A stretch of DNA of 13,515 nt from Bacteroidales bacterium. GTDB taxonomy: Bacteria > Bacteroidota > Bacteroidia > Bacteroidales > UBA7960. Position numbers and translations under genes: made by a program. Within the stretch, counting starts at the first letter, position 1. Each line of letters begins with the position of its first letter. Location of the stretch: NCBI GenBank assembly GCA_003560215.1, contig PWIY01000259.1, positions 1-13,515 of the forward strand, given 5' to 3'. Below, in pieces: positions 1 through 8,188 of this stretch. The notes beneath the pieces are model-generated. The model worked only from the letters and a program-made list of their open reading frames with translations. It did no database searches and had not been told where the DNA came from.

Positions 1-377
1 CCGGGCTGGAAGAAACCGAACTGGATAAAAACTACGCCGCCATCACCCGTTTTCTCGAAAAGTCAGAGGCCTACCTGGATAAAGACCTTACCCTGAAAAA
101 GATGGCCGCACTCATGGATCTTTCAGAACACCTGATCTCGGAAACCGTGAACCGGAAAGCCAATAAAAGTTACTCGGATTTCATCAACGCTTACCGGGTA
201 CGCTGTTTTCTTGACAAGGTCGAAGCCGGAGAGCACAAAACCAATACCCTACTCGGACTGGCACTGGATTGTGGCTTTAACTCAAAATCCACGTTCAACA
301 GGGCATTCAAGCAGTTTTCCAACCAAACCCCCTCGGCTTACATCCAGGAACTGTCCCAAAAATCACCCCCCGCATAA
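1..377 (+). CDS. AraC-family transcriptional regulator, C-terminal DNA-binding part (5' truncated by window)
   Basis: The open frame enters at the window edge (first full codon at base 3) and ends at TAA 375-377, giving about 124 residues. They form a typical AraC/XylS DNA-binding domain with two helix-turn-helix units. The first is around the segment LTLKKMAALMDLSEHLISET. The second ends in the family signature: a CGFNSKSTFNRAFKQFSNQTPSAYI-like block matching the usual GF-S-S-FxRxFKxxxGxTPxxYR pattern. The sensor or membrane part that would identify the subfamily lies outside the window. In Bacteroidota such domains often end ligand-sensing or membrane-anchored regulators. The gene converges on the S46 peptidase gene, 68 bases away, so it is not part of that transcript. 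Whether it regulates the neighbouring locus cannot be told. Family assignment is firm; the target is unknown. Confidence 0.9.
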   Translation, partial: GLEETELDKNYAAITRFLEKSEAYLDKDLTLKKMAALMDLSEHLISETVNRKANKSYSDFINAYRVRCFLDKVEAGEHKTNTLLGLALDCGFNSKSTFNRAFKQFSNQTPSAYIQELSQKSPPA

Positions 378-385
378 ACGCCGAA

Positions 386-414
386 GGCCGCAGAAGCACC
401 TTGCCCCTGCGGCC
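386..414. terminator. Possible bidirectional terminator hairpin between convergent genes
   Basis: A perfect 8-bp GC-rich inverted repeat (GGCCGCAG 386-393, CTGCGGCC 407-414) with a 13-base loop sits in the 68-base gap between the converging AraC-type and S46 peptidase genes. Its position suits termination of both transcripts. Neither side has a clear run of T, so an intrinsic terminator is only a candidate. Confidence 0.4.
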
Positions 415-445
415 ATCCGCAAACCCCGCCGGCCACGTGCAATGA

Positions 446-2584
446 TTAATTCCCGGTAAACGAGATTTCTTCCAGCAGGCGATCCGCCCCCATATACTCA
501 TCCAGCACAAACAACACATAGTTGATGTCAACGGCAATATTGCGGCTATAATCGGGAAAGTACTCCAGGTCAGATACCACGCCGTGGCTTGAACGGTCAA
601 AACCGATGCCCACCAGGTTTCCGTGTGCATCCAGCACCGGGCTGCCGGAGCTGCCCCCGGTGGTATGGCTGTCGTTGATGAAACAGGCGGGAATCCGGTC
701 AGCATTATCCGTTTGCTCCAGAAGCGCTACATAATCCTCAGGCAGGTCATAATCTGCAATGCCTGAGTGATGCTTGTCGAGCACCTCCGACAAGTAGGTT
801 CTGTGGGTAAATTCTTCTCCGTTGACGGTATACCCCCTGGCCGTTCCGAAAGAAAGACGCAGTGAGCTGTTGGCATCCGGGAAAACCGGGTTGTTCGAAT
901 TTTCACTGATCAGGCGCACATACTCCTTGTGGTGAACGCCATATTGATTGCGAAGTCGCTGCCGCTCCGGGAAAACCAGGTCACGGTTCACAAAGTAAAA
1001 CCCCAGGTTAAGCTGGTACACAGGATCCTGTTCCAGCACCTCTCCATCCGCTACCGTAAAATTATCCAGAAACTGGTAAATGCTTTCTTCCGAAGCGAAG
1101 ATCGACCCCTCAAAGATATCCCTGATATACGCATCGTGGTCGTCGTACTCAGCCAGCCTTTCACGCACTGCCCTTGTTTTATAGGAATCCGGGATGTTCT
1201 GGTCATAATGGCGGACCATGGCCGCCAGAATCTCCTTTTCCAGCTCCAGGTCATGGTTCTCAAAAAAGTCTTCTGTCAACCCCCTGAGCCTGTAGGCCTC
1301 CCGCTGAAGATCTCCTTCATCGAGCCGGCCGGCCTCGGCATAACGCGTGGCCATGGCACCCAGCCTGTCAAAAAGGGCCACAAAAGCCGTGAACTCCGCC
1401 CCGCCAATTCCGGCCTCCATAATATGGGCGTTGATCATCTCCAGGGTGTCCAGTTCGGTCACAATACCTTTGATCGCCTCCAGTGTTTCATGGTAGGATG
1501 CGGCTTCCTCTTCACACAAACCCTCGGGGAATGTTTGCTCAAACTGCTGCTTCCGCTCTACCAGCCCGAGGTTATGAATCCCTTCACGCTCTCCCCTCCA
1601 GCGCAGAAGATGGTTTGACGCACTGGCATGCAGGTTGGTATACTTCACCCAGATATCCTCATCGGCCGCCATGGCCTCCTCCATGATACTTACCTTTTCG
1701 CCCCTTATATTGATGGAATGATGATGGGTGACCTCAGCCAGTTGCCTGACAGCCTCCGAGGTCAGGAACTGTTTGGTGGTTCCCGGGAAACCGAATACCA
1801 TGGTAAAATCCCCCTCATGAACACCTTCAGTGGATACAGACAGATGCTTCCGCGGATAAACCGGCATATCAAGCTCTTCATGATACACCCTTAAAATGGC
1901 AAAATCGGCTGATTGACGTGGCCATTGCCAGTTGTCGCGGTTGCCGCCGAATTTCCCGAGGTCCATGGGCGGAACAGCCACCAACCTGACATCATTGTAA
2001 ACCCGGTATATCTCCATAAAATACTGGTTGCCTGAAAAAAAACTTCTGATATTAACGAAGTATTTACCGTCTTCCCCATATTCTTCGGCCAGTTCCCTGC
2101 CACGTTCGTTCATGATGTTATTGTGCTGCCTGGCCGGGATCGTGTCAAAACCGGCCGTGATGATCGCTGTAACATCCTCCGTCCTGACCAGCCTGGACAC
2201 ACTCAGCCCGTTGGCCGGAAGCTCCTGCTCATCTGATCCGGCCAGAAAGCCGTCGCGGATATAATTGTTTTCCGGGCTGCTGTGCTGCTGGATATAGCGC
2301 AGCGCCAGGTGATGGTTGGTCAGTATCAGGCCGCTTTCGCCGATGAAAGCCGCAGAACCGAAAAACGATACCGGGTTGTCGGTGGGGCCCATTCCCAGCA
2401 CCGCGTCATGAATACTGGGTTGATCCTCATTATAAACATCAGATTCGGATAACATGAATCCTGCCCTGCGCATATTCTCAAGGGTTACCTCATCAAGTTC
2501 GGATGGCATCCACATGCCCTCGTCTGCCTGCAGGAAAAAGATTCCGGAAAAAAACAGGATAATCGTCAGGTGTAGTTTTCGCAT
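446..2584 (-). CDS. S46-family dipeptidyl peptidase (DPP7/DPP11 type), secreted
   Basis: A 712-residue serine exopeptidase that removes dipeptides from the N-terminus of oligopeptides in the periplasm, the last step before dipeptide uptake. I start at ATG 2584 because it gives a clean signal peptide (residues 1-20, cleavage after LQA) followed by the mature DEGMWMP opening typical of S46. A GTG-initiated extension to 2659 has no signal features. The catalytic triad can be placed: His92 in TNHH, Asp227 in WPRQSADF, Ser646 in GGSSGSPV. Arg664 lies exactly 18 residues after the serine, the spacing of the Arg that gives DPP11 its Asp/Glu preference (Gly in DPP7), so acidic P1 specificity is likely. 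Departures from the common family motifs are TNHHLAL instead of TNHHCGY and GGSSGS instead of GGNSGS. It is the last gene of the minus-strand block, 103 bases after the metalloprotease. Confidence 0.95.
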   Translation of the reverse strand: MRKLHLTIILFFSGIFFLQADEGMWMPSELDEVTLENMRRAGFMLSESDVYNEDQPSIHDAVLGMGPTDNPVSFFGSAAFIGESGLILTNHHLALRYIQQHSSPENNYIRDGFLAGSDEQELPANGLSVSRLVRTEDVTAIITAGFDTIPARQHNNIMNERGRELAEEYGEDGKYFVNIRSFFSGNQYFMEIYRVYNDVRLVAVPPMDLGKFGGNRDNWQWPRQSADFAILRVYHEELDMPVYPRKHLSVSTEGVHEGDFTMVFGFPGTTKQFLTSEAVRQLAEVTHHHSINIRGEKVSIMEEAMAADEDIWVKYTNLHASASNHLLRWRGEREGIHNLGLVERKQQFEQTFPEGLCEEEAASYHETLEAIKGIVTELDTLEMINAHIMEAGIGGAEFTAFVALFDRLGAMATRYAEAGRLDEGDLQREAYRLRGLTEDFFENHDLELEKEILAAMVRHYDQNIPDSYKTRAVRERLAEYDDHDAYIRDIFEGSIFASEESIYQFLDNFTVADGEVLEQDPVYQLNLGFYFVNRDLVFPERQRLRNQYGVHHKEYVRLISENSNNPVFPDANSSLRLSFGTARGYTVNGEEFTHRTYLSEVLDKHHSGIADYDLPEDYVALLEQTDNADRIPACFINDSHTTGGSSGSPVLDAHGNLVGIGFDRSSHGVVSDLEYFPDYSRNIAVDINYVLFVLDEYMGADRLLEEISFTGN

Positions 2585-2687
2585 TTCTTTGTAGTAAGTT
2601 TTGAAATTTGCGACCCGGCCGCAATGATCATATGCGAGACAAATCCAGAGGCAATGCACGCGTATATTTGTGCCGGGCAGTTAAGAT

Positions 2688-5006
2688 TTATTTTGTGAAT
2701 ATATTCAGCATATACTGGTAATGCGCGGCCAGTTCTCCACCGGCCCGGTTCTCTTTGCGCTGAAGGTCATTTTTGATGATTTCGGTGTGATAATAAAGGG
2801 CCGGCATCAAGGCATTTTCCACCACTTCATACTCATCCTGGTTGTCAAGGATGTGCCTGACCTGCTTCACCGCCTCCAGTTGCACATTCTGCACCGACCG
2901 GCTTACGCGGCGACCATGGTCAGTAAATACCATGGCGGTCAGGTCTTCCAGGTAGGCATGGATGGTGTAGGGATCATCCGACATGGATGCCGATTGCCTC
3001 AGATGCAGGAATTTATCGCGCGAAAACAAGGTTTCCACGGCCGATCGCTGCACGGCAAATATCTCAGGTTCATTGCTCCCAATTCTTGCGGAAATATCGA
3101 TGGGATCCATCCAGTCAAACAGACTGAACAACTCCTCAAGGATAAACACCAGGGCTTCGCGCTGCCGCTCCGTGGAAACAGGACGATACAGGCTGCCGTC
3201 TTGCGCATACACCCCCTCAAACTGGTAGATGCCCCCGATCTGTGCAGAAGCGTGGCGCAGATAATGCCCGTACTGCCGCATCAGGGCATCGTGCATGGAG
3301 CTGAGCCGGCGGTAATCCCCGTCCTCCACCTCCATCCAGTCAACCATATTCTCAAGGATCAGGCGCGCATTGTCCGCTCCGTATCTGCCGGCTTTCACCA
3401 CATCATCACCCAGTGCATCCGACTGCGAAGAGGGATCGGAAAAAGAGCGGTTGCGCCTGAACCAGTAAGCAGGGTCATGGCTTTTTTCTTCAATCCAGCC
3501 GTTGAGCACCGGCACCTCCTCAAAAGGATCAGCGGCCTCCGGTATGGGCTTGTACCCATACTTAACGGCAAACATATCATAAGCACCCATAACGGGCGGA
3601 GTAAAACTCACCCCCTCGTCGCCCGGCTGGGCAATGAAATTGTTCCTGGCATAATCCATGATGGAAGCACAGCTTCCGTGGGCCTGCGTAAAAGTGGCAG
3701 ACCTCAGGGAATCAACCGGAAAGGCGTAGTGTGAACGAAAATTGTGCGCCAGGCCAAGGGTATGACCCACTTCGTGGGCGATGGCATAACGGATGGTGGG
3801 CCCCATCACTTCGTCAGCCACACGGGCACCCCTTACCCCCGGGTTGGCCGCGGCAGTTTGCACAAACAGCCATTCATAAAGCTTTTCGGTCACGTTTGAG
3901 TACCAGGCCACATCAGCCTGAATGATCTCCCCCGAGCGGGGGTCGATCCACCGCTGCCCCTCGGCATTGGCCGATGCAGTGGTCACATAAAGTACGGTAT
4001 TGGTCAGGATGTCGTCCGGATCAAAATCCGGATCATCCGGAAAATCTTTTGCCACAATGGCGTTTTTAAACCCGATGGCTTCAAAAGCCTGCTGCCAGTC
4101 TTCCACACCAGCCCTGACGTAAGGGAGCCATTTTTTCGGGAAAGCATCATCAATATAAAATACAATGGGTTTGGCCGGTTCAACCAGTTCGCCCCTTCGG
4201 AAAGCCTCCATGTCTTCCTCCGCGGGTTGAATGTCGAAGCGGTAGATATAGGCAAAACGCTCCACCGTTAACTGATCAGAATCAAAGCGCCGTTGCCCGT
4301 CATTGAAGTAACCCACACGGGGGTCGTTCAGCCTGGGCTGCATGGGTTGCTCCGGCAGCAAAAGCAGCGAGCGCTGCATAACAGCCAGAAAAGGCTCCCT
4401 GCCCCGGAAACCCAAACGGGTTTTGATCTCAATATTTTGTTCAAAAGCCCTGACGTCAAGGAAGCTGGTCAGGGCGGGATTCAGTGCACCAGGCCTGGCC
4501 CTGTCGGCAAAGGGCGACACCGGGTTCACGGGTTCATTCAGATAACCGGTAAAATCAATGACAACACTGTTTTCAGTGCGATGCTGAATGTTAAACGCAT
4601 CAATCACCGGCACCAGGTTGTTGCGATCCACTGCCTTTTTTACCGGGTCATCTTCATCGGCATGTTCATTGGAAACCAGCTGATGAAGGTACACCTGGTT
4701 GTCGTCGGCGGTAAAACGGATCAGCAAAGGGTTATGACGCATCTGCCCGGCGGACACGTGCCGCCTGTTGTGGGTCAGTTCGGAAGCCCTCACCCCCAGC
4801 AGCAAGTCCCGTCCCATGATGGAATCAGGAATCTCAAAATAGATCTTTTTTTCACTGTAGTGGACGGTGATAAAACCCTCAGCAGACTCGCGGATATCTT
4901 CCTGTAGCCGCTCCGGAAACTGGTCATTCTGCCCGGATAAAGCAAAGGAGGAAACGGTCCAGCCCATCAAAAACAGCAGCAAAAACAGCAGATGATTTGT
5001 TTTCAT
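2688..5006 (-). CDS. Secreted zinc-dependent metalloprotease, metzincin type (DUF5117/DUF4953 family)
   Basis: A 772-residue protein starting at ATG 5006; a TTG two codons upstream is less likely. Residues 1-22 form a signal peptide ending SSFA, with no lipobox, so the protein is periplasmic or secreted. The N-terminal half (about 30-270) is the beta-rich region found in Bacteroidota proteins of this family. The catalytic part carries the extended zinc motif HEVGHTLGLAH at 411-421, with His411, His415 and His421 as ligands and Glu412 as general base, followed by NFRSH. A Met-turn SIMDYA has its Met at 450. Just before the active site is the family-typical WIDPRSGEI segment (353-361). The helical tail of about 300 residues is usual for this family, as is the total length. 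It probably cuts proteins or peptides outside the cytoplasm, feeding the downstream S46 dipeptidase. The actual substrate is unknown. Confidence 0.95.
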   Translation of the reverse strand: MKTNHLLFLLLFLMGWTVSSFALSGQNDQFPERLQEDIRESAEGFITVHYSEKKIYFEIPDSIMGRDLLLGVRASELTHNRRHVSAGQMRHNPLLIRFTADDNQVYLHQLVSNEHADEDDPVKKAVDRNNLVPVIDAFNIQHRTENSVVIDFTGYLNEPVNPVSPFADRARPGALNPALTSFLDVRAFEQNIEIKTRLGFRGREPFLAVMQRSLLLLPEQPMQPRLNDPRVGYFNDGQRRFDSDQLTVERFAYIYRFDIQPAEEDMEAFRRGELVEPAKPIVFYIDDAFPKKWLPYVRAGVEDWQQAFEAIGFKNAIVAKDFPDDPDFDPDDILTNTVLYVTTASANAEGQRWIDPRSGEIIQADVAWYSNVTEKLYEWLFVQTAAANPGVRGARVADEVMGPTIRYAIAHEVGHTLGLAHNFRSHYAFPVDSLRSATFTQAHGSCASIMDYARNNFIAQPGDEGVSFTPPVMGAYDMFAVKYGYKPIPEAADPFEEVPVLNGWIEEKSHDPAYWFRRNRSFSDPSSQSDALGDDVVKAGRYGADNARLILENMVDWMEVEDGDYRRLSSMHDALMRQYGHYLRHASAQIGGIYQFEGVYAQDGSLYRPVSTERQREALVFILEELFSLFDWMDPIDISARIGSNEPEIFAVQRSAVETLFSRDKFLHLRQSASMSDDPYTIHAYLEDLTAMVFTDHGRRVSRSVQNVQLEAVKQVRHILDNQDEYEVVENALMPALYYHTEIIKNDLQRKENRAGGELAAHYQYMLNIFTK

Positions 5007-5029
5007 ACCCAAAATTTGGTTTTTAAAGA

Positions 5030-5066
5030 GCTCCCCGTCATGGTCAAAACCACCATGACGAGGAGC
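5030..5066 (-). terminator. Strong intercistronic stem-loop (attenuator or mRNA-stabilising hairpin)
   Basis: Between the Calx-beta lipoprotein stop (5108) and the metalloprotease ATG (5006) lies an inverted repeat. A perfect 9-bp inner arm (CGTCATGGT 5036-5044 with ACCATGACG 5052-5060) encloses a 7-base loop. After one mismatch (5035/5061) the stem continues with CTCC/GGAG and one more G-C pair (5030/5066), about 14 pairs in all. On the minus strand it is followed by CTCTTTAAAAACC, a poor T-tract. It could be a partial terminator that lowers expression of the two peptidase genes, or an RNA-stabilising structure. Confidence 0.55.
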
Positions 5067-5107
5067 CTCAGGGCCCGGAATTCATTCCCGGAACCCTTGT
5101 TTACTCA

Positions 5108-6634
5108 TTAAAACGGGGTATAGCGAACCCTTAAGGTATAAGTATCGCCGTCCTTGTCAGTATAAAACTCAGGATCAATTTCAAAATCGGGATCCGATAC
5201 GGTAAAGACCGCATCAAAGACAATCGTGCCTGTGGCGGCGTTGAATGTTCCCTCACTTCTCTCAACTTCTACCTCCACAACAGTCACATTGCCTGATTCC
5301 CAGATCTTGCCCTGGGTTTCCCTGGAGTCGGTATGCCAGGCCCTGTACGTGTTGCCTTCTTCATCGTCAATTCGCTCATTCCAGTCAAATCCTTCCCTGA
5401 TCTTATACACGGGGATGGTTTGCTCAGGAATAACAACCATTCCTTCCGATGCATCAGCTTCGGTAGCCACAAAACGGATCCAGCCATCGTCACCGGAAGA
5501 TACATAGTTTCTGAAGTACCTGGCATCATCATCAAGGAAACGGGAAAGGCCGAGAAGATCCATACCGCCGTTAATTTCCCAGCGTGATTGCGAATGCGCA
5601 TTGACCCCTGGCCAGCCCTCTTGCTTGTGGTAAATATTAATCACTTCTTTCCACTGGTTTTCATTATTTTCTGCATAATAGAAATGGTGTGCACCTGGCA
5701 ATACAGACCAGTCTTCGTCTTCAAAATTCCAGTAATGCCTTCTGATCCGGTGTGCCGGCAGGTCATTCCGGAAAGACGGCGAATCACCGGAAGCAAAGAA
5801 GAAATTGAACTCGGTGTCTTCATTGAACCATGTGGACAGATCAACCACGGGGTCAACCAGATTCACACTTGCCGTGTTGGCTGTTTCACTCACCGCATAA
5901 GTAGTCACCAGCGGATCGGCAAAACCGATTTCAAACACCTGGTCAACACCCAGCTCATGGGTGTTTTTGATGTGAATGGTAAAGCTGGCGCTGGTTTCGT
6001 TGGCCGGCAACATCAGCTGATTGTCAGCTTCAAGCCCGGTCACTTCGTAGTCAACACCTTCTGTCAGGGTACCATCAGACAGGTCAATTGTAATGGGCAG
6101 TTCCTCGCCAACGGGCTGGCTGATACCCACGGTGATCTCCAGTTCCTCTTCCAGGTAAGGGTTGGTTGATACACTTTCAATGGTATAAGACACTTCCGGC
6201 GCATCCGACGGGGGCGTCTTGTTGTCCAAAATGGTTATGGTAGCCTGGTGCGCTTCCATCGACACGTCATAATCCTCGCTTGATTCAAGACTCAGGATCA
6301 GGGTCTCATCTTCCCCGATGGTTGTATCATTGATGGGATTGATAAAAATCACGGCTTCATTCTCGCCGGCGGCCATGGTTACTGAACCATCCAGTTCTTC
6401 ATAGTTCACACCAGCCTGGGCGGTACCGGTAACAGTGTAACTGATCTGGTATGCCTCATTGATGGTTTGATCGGCACGGACCACCAGCTGCAGGGCAGAG
6501 GTGGAGTTCTCCATAATTTCTGCCGTGGACTGTTCAAACGAAACCACAGGGGGCTCCGGATCGTCTTTTTCACAAGCTGTGAAGGCAAAAACTGCGATCG
6601 CCATCACAAGTAAGCTAAAGATTCTTTTCTTCAT
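5108..6634 (-). CDS. Surface lipoprotein with tandem Calx-beta-like domains, SusE/F-position partner of SusCD
   Basis: A 508-residue lipoprotein. I choose ATG 6634 because it starts a signal peptide with lipobox FTAC (lipidated Cys21). The same frame extends to an ATG at 6709, but that adds 25 residues without signal character and would overlap the SusD end. Residues 22-25 (EKDD) after the cysteine resemble the acidic lipoprotein export signal of Bacteroidota, so the protein is probably displayed on the cell surface. Residues about 30-138 match a Calx-beta repeat: VSF opening, GTAQAGVNYEELDGSVTMAAGE core, D-x-IGEDET, closing ATITILDN. Residues about 146-260 look like a second, more diverged copy. 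The C-terminal half (about 265-508) is rich in Trp, Tyr and Asp, has a DKDGDTYTL stretch near the end, and belongs to no family I recognise. It follows SusD by 61 bases and probably helps bind ligand for the SusCD complex. Confidence 0.88.
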   Translation of the reverse strand: MKKRIFSLLVMAIAVFAFTACEKDDPEPPVVSFEQSTAEIMENSTSALQLVVRADQTINEAYQISYTVTGTAQAGVNYEELDGSVTMAAGENEAVIFINPINDTTIGEDETLILSLESSEDYDVSMEAHQATITILDNKTPPSDAPEVSYTIESVSTNPYLEEELEITVGISQPVGEELPITIDLSDGTLTEGVDYEVTGLEADNQLMLPANETSASFTIHIKNTHELGVDQVFEIGFADPLVTTYAVSETANTASVNLVDPVVDLSTWFNEDTEFNFFFASGDSPSFRNDLPAHRIRRHYWNFEDEDWSVLPGAHHFYYAENNENQWKEVINIYHKQEGWPGVNAHSQSRWEINGGMDLLGLSRFLDDDARYFRNYVSSGDDGWIRFVATEADASEGMVVIPEQTIPVYKIREGFDWNERIDDEEGNTYRAWHTDSRETQGKIWESGNVTVVEVEVERSEGTFNAATGTIVFDAVFTVSDPDFEIDPEFYTDKDGDTYTLRVRYTPF

Positions 6635-6695
6635 GAGATTTTGTTTTAGATTAAAAAAATGATCGGATTTGGTAATTATTGATTGGGTAATTCTA

Positions 6696-8174
6696 TCAAT
6701 AGCCTTCATTCTGGGTCATTCGATTGTTCAGTGAAACAGCCCTTTGCGGGATGGGTAACACATAGCGGTAATCGCCGTAATCCAGGTTGCGGTTCATGGT
6801 GGCATTCACGTCTTCGCGCCGCACATCCCTGCCCTGCCTGGCAATGTCAAAAAACAGGTGGCCTTCCAGGGCCAGCTCCCGCCTTCGCTCCAGGAATATC
6901 TCGTCACGAAGAGCTTCACCCGTGAGATTCACACTGGGTGCATCCGGGTTGGCACGCCTTCTGATCGTGTTCAGGTCAGAACGGGCCTGCACTTCATCCG
7001 GGTTGGGCAGGTTCACCGAGGCTTCCGCCCGGATCAGGTACATTTCTACCAGTCTGATCATGGGGATAAAGCGGTCTTTGTTGCCGTCATACTCCGGATA
7101 TTTCCGTGAAACCATGCCATTATGCTCGTGGATGTAGTAGTCAAGGCGGCGATCATCTTCGTCGAACAGGCTGAGCAGGTCGTTGCTGATCTCCAGGTAA
7201 TTGTTGGTGCGTCCATTCCTGGTTCCCATAGTGGAGGCCAGGGGTGCCCCGCTGCTGCGGCCCTCATTGTTGATGATAAACAGGTCCTCGCCCGAGGGGT
7301 CGTTCGACACGAAGCGCTCCACAAAAGTTTCATGAGGCTGCAGGGAAGTCCCGCCTGCGCTGATCACCTCGGAGGCATACTCCCGGGCACTGCTCCAGTC
7401 TTCCATATACAGGTAAACCCGGGCCATCAGTGCCTGCACACTCCGTTTTGAAAAATAGGCCGATGAATAATAGTTCATGGCACCTGACGCATAACTCTGG
7501 GCCAATGAAGTGCCGATATGCTCCTCGGCAAATTTCAGGTCGTCCAGGATGCGGTTGTAATTCCGGTACAACGGATCGCGTCCGAAATGCTCATTGTAAT
7601 TCAGTACCCGGTCAATAAAGGCTACCCCGGTGTGCTGGGCATTGTTTGAATAGTTGTAGGGCCGGGCAAACAGCCGGGTGAGGTCGAAATGGGCCAGGGC
7701 CCGGATTGCTTTGGCCTCGGCCAGGATCTGGTTGATCTCTTCTTCCGTGGCATTTTCGATGACGGGGGCATATTCTATGATGTTGTTCACCCCCATGATC
7801 ACCTCGTAGATCTGCCTGTACATATTATCAGTGTAGTCACTTTCCGGATCCTCCGAATGATTGAACTCATAAGATGGCCGAAAATAAAAACTCAAGGGGT
7901 TGGCGTAGTCGATGTTGTGCATCTTCAGGTTCCCGCCCTTGATGCCGGGCAACACCATCATGTTCCTCCCGTAGTAATTGCCTTCGCCCAGCATGTAATA
8001 GGCGCCGCTCAATGCCTCGGCATTGCCCTTCACGGTGCTGAAAAGCTGATCGTTGGAAATACGGGTCTGCTCATCCACATCCAGAAAGTCACTGCATGCA
8101 AACAGCATCAACAGGGCGGCAACAGGCAAAAGCCTGATGCGAAAACCGGTTTTGAAATATTGTAAAATGTTCAT
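6696..8174 (-). CDS. SusD/RagB-family surface nutrient-binding lipoprotein
   Basis: A 492-residue lipoprotein that acts as the extracellular lid of a SusC transporter, capturing ligand for TonB-driven import. The start at ATG 8174 gives a signal peptide ending in lipobox LFAC (Cys27), followed by SDFLDV, the typical SusD opening. The N-terminal helical region contains the family's repeat pattern (for example the stretch MGVNNIIEYAP and AKAIRALAHFDLTRLF). The C-terminus has the hallmark block LVEMYLIRAEASV ... DLNTIRRRAN ... EIFLERRRELALEGHLFFDIARQG. The length is slightly below average for the family. It starts 14 bases after the SusC stop, which indicates co-transcription and a dedicated pair. 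The ligand is not evident from the sequence. With two peptidases and no carbohydrate-active enzymes nearby, peptides are more likely than glycans. Confidence 0.97.
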   Translation of the reverse strand: MNILQYFKTGFRIRLLPVAALLMLFACSDFLDVDEQTRISNDQLFSTVKGNAEALSGAYYMLGEGNYYGRNMMVLPGIKGGNLKMHNIDYANPLSFYFRPSYEFNHSEDPESDYTDNMYRQIYEVIMGVNNIIEYAPVIENATEEEINQILAEAKAIRALAHFDLTRLFARPYNYSNNAQHTGVAFIDRVLNYNEHFGRDPLYRNYNRILDDLKFAEEHIGTSLAQSYASGAMNYYSSAYFSKRSVQALMARVYLYMEDWSSAREYASEVISAGGTSLQPHETFVERFVSNDPSGEDLFIINNEGRSSGAPLASTMGTRNGRTNNYLEISNDLLSLFDEDDRRLDYYIHEHNGMVSRKYPEYDGNKDRFIPMIRLVEMYLIRAEASVNLPNPDEVQARSDLNTIRRRANPDAPSVNLTGEALRDEIFLERRRELALEGHLFFDIARQGRDVRREDVNATMNRNLDYGDYRYVLPIPQRAVSLNNRMTQNEGY

Positions 8175-8188
8175 TGTTGCAGGTATTT

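Noticed and set aside
929..1618. Plus-strand frame of 229 codons inside the S46 peptidase gene
   Set aside because: It is antisense to the catalytic gene, with no start context and no domain.
2585..2659. N-terminal extension of the S46 peptidase to a GTG at 2659
   Set aside because: It adds 25 residues before a perfect signal peptide and would hide it. The ATG at 2584 fits family length and export.
2663..2670. TATATTTG on the plus strand, a perfect match to the Bacteroidota -7 element
   Set aside because: No TTTG lies near the -33 distance and it would drive transcription antisense into the metalloprotease gene. It is probably chance.
2721..3734. Long open frame on the plus strand (337 codons) opposite the metalloprotease
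   Set aside because: It is antisense to a gene with clear metzincin motifs, shows no signal peptide or recognisable domain, and is of the kind that GC-rich codon use leaves on the opposite strand.
5075..5091. Small palindrome around CCGGAATTCATTCCCGG
   Set aside because: Only five pairs around a two-base centre, too tight to form a hairpin. The adjacent 5030-5066 stem is the meaningful structure.
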